Of a stretch of 64,000 nucleotides of DNA, positions 23,501-32,500 are shown piece after piece. This DNA comes from Heligmosomoides polygyrus polygyrus (taxonomy: Eukaryota; Nematoda; Chromadorea; Rhabditida; Heligmosomidae). Within the stretch, counting starts at the first letter, position 1, and every line of letters starts with the position of its first letter. The position numbers and the translations under genes were made by a program. The stretch lies in the NCBI GenBank assembly GCA_947396885.1, contig OX377206.1:88905960-88969959 (forward strand), read 5' to 3'. The notes under the pieces are model-generated. The model made no database searches, was not told the origin of the DNA, and worked only from the letters and a program-made list of their open reading frames with translations.

Positions 23501-26500
23501 TGTCTGTACAACGACTTGCGGTGGCTGGCTTATGAGCAAGCCCAAACGAGCCCAACAAGTCAGGAAGACTATAATCACGCAGAATAATTGACAGAATAAG
23601 CAATACGTGCTTGTTCCTTCGACAGCTTCAGCAGTTGGAGAGCTTTGCTCAGGCAATCCATATCGATCGATATTGTTGATTTTTTAGCGGTGGTATTCTT
23701 CTTCTCCCAGATTTATCCGATCGGGGTAGCACTATTAGGGGGGGGCCAAAAGTAATGAGACAAAATGAAAAAAAATCTTTATCTCCTTATAACTCAATTA
23801 CAACTCAACGATGCTGAGGAATGTATTTGCCATTAAGGGCAATGACCTTGCTACCATCGCTCAGTCAACTTCCTGATCCCATCCTTACAGAACTGCTTGA
23901 GCCTGGTGCTGATCAAGTGCTCGATATGGTTGTCAAGGACTGCTTGGGTTCTTGTGTCCCTTCCGACTAGGAAGTACTGTAGGCTCAAGTAGTAGTGGTA
24001 GTTGCATGGAGAGATGTCCAGCGAATACGGTGGGTAAGGCATGTGAACGTAGCCCAGCTGGCCAAGCTTATCCGTGCTTACTTGTTCCCGATGGGGTGCG
24101 GCGTTGTCGAAGAGGAGAACCTTCTTGAAGCGCTGCGAATGAATAAGAGCGAGTCGCCGGCCTATCTCCTCTATTTCGTTCACCATGGCCTTGGAGTTCA
24201 TCGTGGTGCTCTTGGGAAACAGCCTCCGGTAAACCGATCCATGGGCGCAGACCCAAAAGCTCCAAAGATGCTTCTCGCCGTGAACATCTTGCCGAACGAA
24301 GGTCGGTAACAATTCACCAGGCCTCACCCAGACTCGCTGCTTGGCAGGGTTAAGGTAGAAGACGTACTTCTCATCCTGCGTGAATATTGAGCCCAGGCTG
24401 CTCGGGGTTGGGAATTGGGGGAGATTTGCGCGACACAGGTCGACTCGTCAGACTGGGGTTTCGGCATGAGACAGGCTGGGGTTTTGGCATGCTTCTGGAA
24501 AGGGCGGAAGTGGTAACTTCTCAGATGGGCTTCAGTAAGTAGCATACAAACATACAAATACGATAAGCACAAAACCGGACTCTAGCCACGAGATATATGG
24601 ACACGGCATGGGGTGTCTCATTACTTTTGGCCCCCCCCCCCCCTAATAATATGACACTGATAGCTGAAGGTTAGACTTCACAGCAGGTGAAAACTCTTCA
24701 TCCGACAATCAGCGGCAATCAATACCTGTCGATATTATCGATCTTCTACCAGAGACATCTGTTTTCTGCCAGAATTAATCGATCGGATCTGGAGCCACAT
24801 GAGTGTAATAGCCTATGGATGGGCTTCACAGCAGGTGGGACGTTTCAAGAGAAGAGATGGGATCAATAGCCCTTTACGTGAGCTTGGGAATCGCATTGTT
24901 CTTAACGCATTGGATAAGGATAAACGTTAAAAGACAATAGACGACGTTGATCGGTAATTGCTTGGGATGCGCCGCGCATTCCACTTTGAGACGTGGCGCA
25001 ACAGGCGTCCGGGTCCATAAGACGTGTCATGGACGTCGCGCGAAGGGCGTCTGGGAGTAGAAGACGTGTCACTGACGTTGTGCAGCAGGTGCCCGGATTG
25101 AGAAGAAGTGTTACCGACGTACAGCTAGTGTCCGAATTCAGAAGACATGTCACCGACGTCACACAACGCCTATCCCGATTCGGAAGACTTGTCATCTACG
25201 TCGCGGAACGTCGTCCTGGTAAAGAAATAAATGCACGGTTGGCGCAAAAATAATTGCTTGAAACCTACAGTGTAATTATTCAAAATTGTCATAATTCGAA
25301 TGGTGTTCTTCTTCCTAAAAGGATAAAAGGATAAGGAACGGCGTTACTCAAACCCTTTTAGGATGCATTACTTTTATGGGATGTAATGCATCCTAAAAGG
25401 GACGGGCGCGTGTAGCGCAGTGGGCGCGTGTAGCGCAGTCGGAGGAGGCGCGACTGTCGCGTGCACCCGATACCAGGTCCCTGGTTCGGATTTCCCGCCC
25501 AGGCCAACCAAGCCTTCCATCCCTCCGGGGTCGGTGAATTGGTACCAGACTTGTCTGGGAAGGGTAAAGCGCTGACTTGTTCATCGGCTGGCCACCGCAA
25601 GTCATTGTATGGCCAAATACGCATTCAACACACCTCCACGACATCCCGTAGAAGTAGAATGCGTGGCGCATCCCAAAAGGGATTGAGTAACGCCGTCCTT
25701 TATCCTTTATCCTTTATCCGTGGAGGCGGTTTGCATGCGTATTTAGCCTGTACAATGGAAGTCAGTGCTTGATCCCTCCTAGAAAAGTCCTGTACCAATT
25801 CACCGACTCGAGAGTGATAGAAGGTTTTGTTTGCCTGGGCGGTCCGAACCAAGAAGCTCGTATCGGTGTGCAGCCGGCGCCTCCGACGACTGTTCCTCCT
25901 CGCACTCATAAAATTACTATTGTTAATCTTTCGAGTGATCTCGGTTAATGACCTCAATTATCGTCATATGCATTGTTCAGTTTTAGTGGTACGGAGGTGA
26001 TGCCCTGTGCCGAACTTTGAAGTTCCTGTCGACGTTCGGTTTCCACCTGACGGCGAACATGCAGGCACTTGTATCGGTTGATCGACTAATTATTACGACG
26101 AGTATGAGCAAAATCGCTGGGAACGTAGGTTATTCAGATGTTGGCTTTTCTTCAGCTTTAAATGGTATCGTGTTCAGAACCGCAAGAAGAGTTACAACAC
26201 ACATTTGATGTTAGTGATTGCCTGGACTCTCGCACTGGTATGCGCCCTGCCTCAGCTCTACGTATTCCGCGAAGGTTATTCGAAGAATGGCTTTCCTCAA
26301 TGTATAGCAATCTGGTATGTTTAGATGATTTTCTTTTTGTACTAGTCGTTAATGTGGCCTACATCGGGAGGACGGCGGGTCGCACCAGACCAAACAGGCG
26401 GATGTGACACCCAGAAAGGGTTTGTAGAGGCGGTGCCCTGATTGGCTAGCACGTGTTGGGTCGGTGCTCGGTGATTGGTTGTGATTAGCTTACGCGTTCC

Positions 26501-29500
26501 TGCGGCGTTCTCATGTAGGGCATAAAAACGATCGACACCCTTCTTTTTGAGTCAGAAAAGACTGGCTGAAGAAAGGGAGTAATCCAGTGGGCAAAAGCTA
26601 GCGCTTACGGTGTCATTGCCAGATGCATCTTCTAGAAGAAGGCATAGACTTTTGTTCTAGGTTGCTTAAGAATTCATCATAATAAAGGATAAAGTACGAC
26701 GTTACTCAATCCCTTTTGGGATGCGCCACGCATTCTACTTCTACGGGATATCGTGGAGGCGATTTGAATGCGTATTTGGCCATACAATGACTTGCGGTGG
26801 CCAGCCGATGAACAAGCCAGCGCTCTATCCTTCCCAAACAAGTGTGGTACCAATTCACCGACCCCGGAGGGATGGAAGGCTTGGTTGACCTGGGCGGGAA
26901 ATCCGAACCAGGAACCTGGTATCGGGTGTACGCGACAGTGTGCGCCTCCTGGGACTGCGTTACACGCGCCCCAAGAATTCATCATACTTGAACAAAATAA
27001 ACGGCATCCACCGCTATATAATTGAGTTAGCCTTCGATGACGTTTGAGTGATCAAACCTGCATGAGATATGCCTCGTAGACCCCGCGCGAAGTTTTGCCC
27101 GCGTGGTAGATGATGAGGCGTATCTCACGCAGGTTAAAGACCTGCGTGAGATACGCCTCATCATCTACCACGCGGGCAAAAAAATGTGCCGCTCAACACG
27201 GGATGCTGCTGCAGCAGAGGAAGCTCAACCTCCTCCTGATTGACACAGCGGCATCTGCGCGCGTTTCTGAGCGTCTGAATCCAGAAAACGGGACCCCTAC
27301 GTTGCGCAACAGATGTATGGAGTCAGAAGAGATGAGCCGTCGTCGTACGACGAGCAGCCGCTTTCAGAATTCAACATGGGATGCTGCTGCAGCCGAGGAA
27401 GCGCAGCCTCGTCCTGCTTGACACAGCGGCAGTCGCGCGCGCGCTTCTGAGCGTCCTGATTCCGAGTACGTGTCAGCGACGTCTGCCGTGAGCATGGGAG
27501 GACCACTAAGGGGTTGATGGAGAAGGGAAGTAAGGAGAACCTCTAGGGTGGACCAAGATACCGACCAGGAAGGAAAGGAACTACCTGGAGGAGAGGCCAG
27601 GACGAGAAAACCAGCAAGAAGAGACCAATAGGGGTCAATAGTGGAAACAAAGAAGTGGTCCAGGAGTTGGGACCAAGAAGGTGGGGGACTAAAGAGGTGA
27701 GAGAAGGCCGGTAAAGGCGGAACAGCAATTAGATCCAGTAGGAAGAGGGGGAACTGGCTTCGAAAGACATGTCAACGATTTCTGGAAAGGCTACCTGTTG
27801 AGCATGAGAACGGTTGCAGAGGAGCAACCTGCGGGACAGAAGTACTGCGCAGCACAAACCAATGACGTTAATGGCCGGTCCGGAGAGAATGTCTATGATG
27901 AAGGTACCGAAGTGGTGAACGGCTTGATGCCGATAAAGTACGCAGCAGGTCCTAGATGTTACCGAATTTTATGTTTCACAAAAACTAGTTTCCGTAGGTC
28001 AGTGATGTTGCAAAGTCGCGCGAAGCGCGCAATTGCGAGACACGCCGGTCTTGTTTAGTGTGCACGCGGCGCGTGACGCGATGCATGCGTAGTGGCCAAA
28101 TTGATCGAGCGACGCGATTGATTCATTCGGCCACTACACATGGCATCGCGTCGCGCGTCACGCGCACACTAAACAAGGCTATAGGCGTGCCGGATCAAGT
28201 GTATACAGGGTGTCTCGAAAAATGCATACACTGTTTGAAAGGTGATAACGTTGCTCACTGTAACGGTACTGAACAAGCTAAAGACTCATATGGAAACCTG
28301 AAATAAAAGAAATTTTCTGACATGTGAGCGGCATGGAATGCGCCATGCACTCATTCGAAAGTTTGCGTTATACACACGATTGATTGTGTTTCGCCCGAAT
28401 ACATGTTATAATTTCTTCGCAAAGTGGTCGTTTCGATTGGGTTGCATTTCTTCTAGGGTTTAAAACTTAAAAACACACTATGGCTTGCGGAAAATGCGGG
28501 TAGTGTTTGAAACGTTCTAACATTGCTGCTATTGAAGCACTTGAAGATGTTTGAGACTCACATGAAGGCGCAGTGTAACGAGATTACTGTGGCGTGCAAA
28601 TAGTCAAGATTCACCATGCTCCCGTCCATTTCAGACTCAATTGATTGTGCATGGGCTGAATGCCTGTTACAATCTTGTTACTACTTGGTCAGATTAACCT
28701 GTGCTGTGCTTCTTTTAACGTTTAGAACTTGATAATCACGTGACACGTGACATGCGAGCTTATTGATCGCACGACTTAAATGTGAGCAGGAGCCCCATTT
28801 TATATGACGCACTCTGTGGATTGATGAAGAAACATTGAAGCTGAATGGAAAGGTTAATCGTCAGCTTCTGGACGATGCATAACGTTAAAATAAGCAAAGC
28901 ACAGGTTAAAGTGGCCACGTAGTAACAAGATCATAACAGGCATTCAGCTCATGCACAACCAGTCGAGTTTGAAATGCAAGGTTTCAGGTGAGCGCATGGC
29001 ACAATCTTGACATCTCGTTACTCTGTCTTTCATATGAGCCTACATCTTCAAATGCTTCACTAGTAGCAATGCTAGTACCTTTCAAACAGTTCCTGCATTT
29101 TTTGGTATATCCTGCATTTTCCGCAAGCGTTAGTGTGTTTTTAAGTTCTAAGCCCTAAAAGAAACGCAAATCAGTCGAAACGACCACTTTGTGGAGAAAT
29201 TATAACATGTATTCAGGCGAAACACAATCAATCGTGTGTAAAATGCAATCTTTCAAACAAGTGCATGGCGCATTCCATGTCGCTCATATGCCAGAAATTT
29301 TCTATGTTCTCAGGCTTTCATATGAGCCCTTAACTTCTTCAGTACCTTTACTGTGAGCAAAGTTATCACCTTCTAAACAGTGTATACATTTTTTGAAACA
29401 CACTGTATTAAAACTGAGGAAAAACTGTGGACAAAAGCCTTATTTCGGAAGTAAACGTTGAGCGAAGATCTCTGAAGATGTTTGTCATAATAGCAGAGCA

Positions 29501-32500
29501 TCACAGCCCATGTTTTCAGGGTCCAAGCCAGAGTGGCGTACGACGAGCAGAGGGAACAAATTATTTACTACGAGAGATTCATACATCTGTTGCGGTCGAA
29601 CTCGTCACTTGTTCTACATCCTAATGGAACACTACGAATCGAACAACCGACGGCACCGTCAATCACAATGAAAGATCTGGAAGGCATGAACGATAAGATG
29701 GTTTTGTTGGAGCAGGTGAATTCGAAAATCTGCGGCTTGTGTTCAGTAGATTAAATGCTTGCGCATGGCGATCTTTGATCTTAACCGTGTCCTATAACGG
29801 TTTTAACAGGCCTCACCCCACCCATTAGGAATGTACCATTTTCACGTCGAATTGGACACTTTTCGAAGAATGTTGGATTCTTTTGAATTCAAACTGAATG
29901 TCTTCCGAATCAAAATATTAGTAATCGTCTTCTATATTAAACTAAACACTTTAAAGGAAGGTAAAAAAATTCTTTGAAATTTTCTAATTCACCAACCCTA
30001 AAAAAACAATTTCTGTGTACAAAAGTTTATCGCCTTTTATTTTTCTGGAAAAGTGCAGGAATTTCTGAGCTTACTAAAAGAATAGGTCGCGTCATGCTCT
30101 CGTCTAGGATGTCGTTTGTCCTTGTTTGTAGATGAATACAGCCATTGAAGGGTGCCCTCTCCCCTTTTTTGAAACATTTTTTTTTCGAAAATTTATTATA
30201 ACCAGGAAGTTAGATTACATCTCGGGGAAGGATGCCATCTCATTACACCGCCGACGTCGTTAGCTCGTATGTACGTCTTCTCAGTCGGGAAGTGAGCCGC
30301 CGATTCTCCGATTTACCGAAGATGGATTCCCGCTCAGAGCAGCTAAGCCTTCCGTCGCTCAGTAGTCGAAGAATCAGTACCAAAAACGTGTCTGAGAAGT
30401 AGACGAGAAAGACGTTACGTTGTCCATCGATTGGCCACCACATGTCTTTGTACAGGCTGATACTACCCTACTATATATACCATAGGGAGCGTATAGCGCA
30501 GCCGCAGGAGGCGCCGACTGTCGCCTGCCCCCTATACCAGGTTCCTGGTTCGGATTTCCCGCCCAGGCCAACCAAGCCTTCCATCCCTCCGGGGTCGGTG
30601 AATTGGTACCAGACTTGTCTAGGATGGATAAAGCGCTTGTTCATCGATTGGCCACCACAAGTCATTGTATGGCCAAAGTCATTGTATGGACGCATTCAAA
30701 TCGCCTCCACATCCCGTAGAAGTAGAATGCGTGGCGCATCCCAAAAGGGATTGAGTAACGCCGTCCTTTATCCTTTTTATTTTTCTACATTTTCACGTCG
30801 AGTTGGACACTTTTCTAAGCTAGCCTAAGGCTTCTGACAAAGCGAGCTCTTCCAAATCGAAATAAGCTGCTTTTCCTACATTAAACTAGAAACTCTAAAA
30901 AAGTTTTAAAAGTTTAGTTTATTGTCCAAAAAAATTGAACTTCTTTCTTTGAAGTTTTTTTTTGCCCAAAAAATGAACGCGTTGTTTGAAATTCTACACA
31001 AATTTCATTTTTTGAGGAAAATTGATGGTTTCAAACTTGTCTTAAAAAGCAGGAAGTCGGTCATTTTTAGTACCAAAAAAAGGATTGCGCCATGCTCTCG
31101 TCAAAGACGTCGTGATTTTTATTCGGTCGCAAAATTTCTGTTTGTCTGGAGTTTCATACTTGTAAACGATATAACAAAAACAATTGTAAAGAACATGCTT
31201 ATTCTTATTTAGATGCCTCATGTAAGCGGCTTTTACGCTATCAATCAAATGAAAATCGCAACGTGCTTTCGAATGCATGGCGCGATCTGATCTTTTAATC
31301 CGCTGTTTGACTGGTTCTTTGCTGTGCCTTATGACAATTTTGGAATTATTATTTGTTCTCAAAAAAATTAAATTTTATACAATTGTTGCACCTATTGAAG
31401 CAGGTGGATTACAAAATTTCAAAGAAAGTTGTACCAATTTTCCTTGAACAAAAAATTATTTTACCGTTTTGAAAACACGGTCATTTCAATTTAGAAGAGC
31501 TCGCTTTGATTTTAAAAGTTTTAGGCTAGCTTAGAAGAGTGTCCAATTTGATTTGAAAAATGTCCAATTTGATTCCAAAAATGTCCATTTCGACGTGAAA
31601 AATTCATTATCCGAATATGTTGGCCGGCTTCATAGCAAGCAGGTAACATCGATCGGACTGCCTTTGCCGATCGATTTTATTCAATGTTGTACAAAGTTGG
31701 CCGTTTTGGGATTGGAATGCTGTGAATACGAAGACGGCTGGACGGAACTCACAACAACCACTCATTTTTGATCAATTTAGTGGATTGACCATCTGAAGAG
31801 GGAACCACATAAATGTAATTGCCACAGGAGGGGCCTATGAAAATTGGTGGAGGTCAATGAAAAGATCGATATATGCTGATTACCATCAAATTCCGAAGCG
31901 AATTCCCACCAATGTGTAGTTAAACCGGCCGTTACATCGGCTGATTGCTGGCGGAGAATAAAAGAATGAGGGCTGTCGTCAACACCTTGTAGGATGTGCT
32001 ATGCATTCTACTTCCACGTAATAAACTGAGGACAATTTGAATGCTTGATGAGCAGGTTAGTGGAAAGTCACCGAAAGTGGGTAACGTGTCCTATAAAAGG
32101 GTTGGTTCCTTTATTTTTATTTTTTGAAATAATTTTTATGATATTTCCTTGACCTCACCCTGCTATCGGGTCCTTTGTCGTGAAAAAGAGCTCTATATTC
32201 GCAAACATGACTGACTTTTGTTGAAATGGTAGAGCATTTCCTTAGAATCTACCTGGAAGCAAGGAGTTATCCTTGATTCGGTTCGTTTCACCAATATTTA
32301 TTTTTCTTACATAATCATCAGCATTTAGTTGTACAATGGACTTCACTTGTCGATGATCTACGTTTTTCCCTACTTATTGGAGCTATTCTGTTATACCTGC
32401 ATACTATATGTGTTGAAAGGAGCTCGAAAAGGAGAATTCATGACGCTCAAGGACCTTTTCAAACAGTGAGTATCACCGTCTTCGTTATTCACCTCAGTTT

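Noticed and set aside
32322..32335. In-frame TAG before TM5 as proof of a broken receptor
   Set aside because: It only appears if the CATCAG acceptor is used. The TTTAG acceptor two codons later, joined to exon 6, gives a fully open frame with matching phase.
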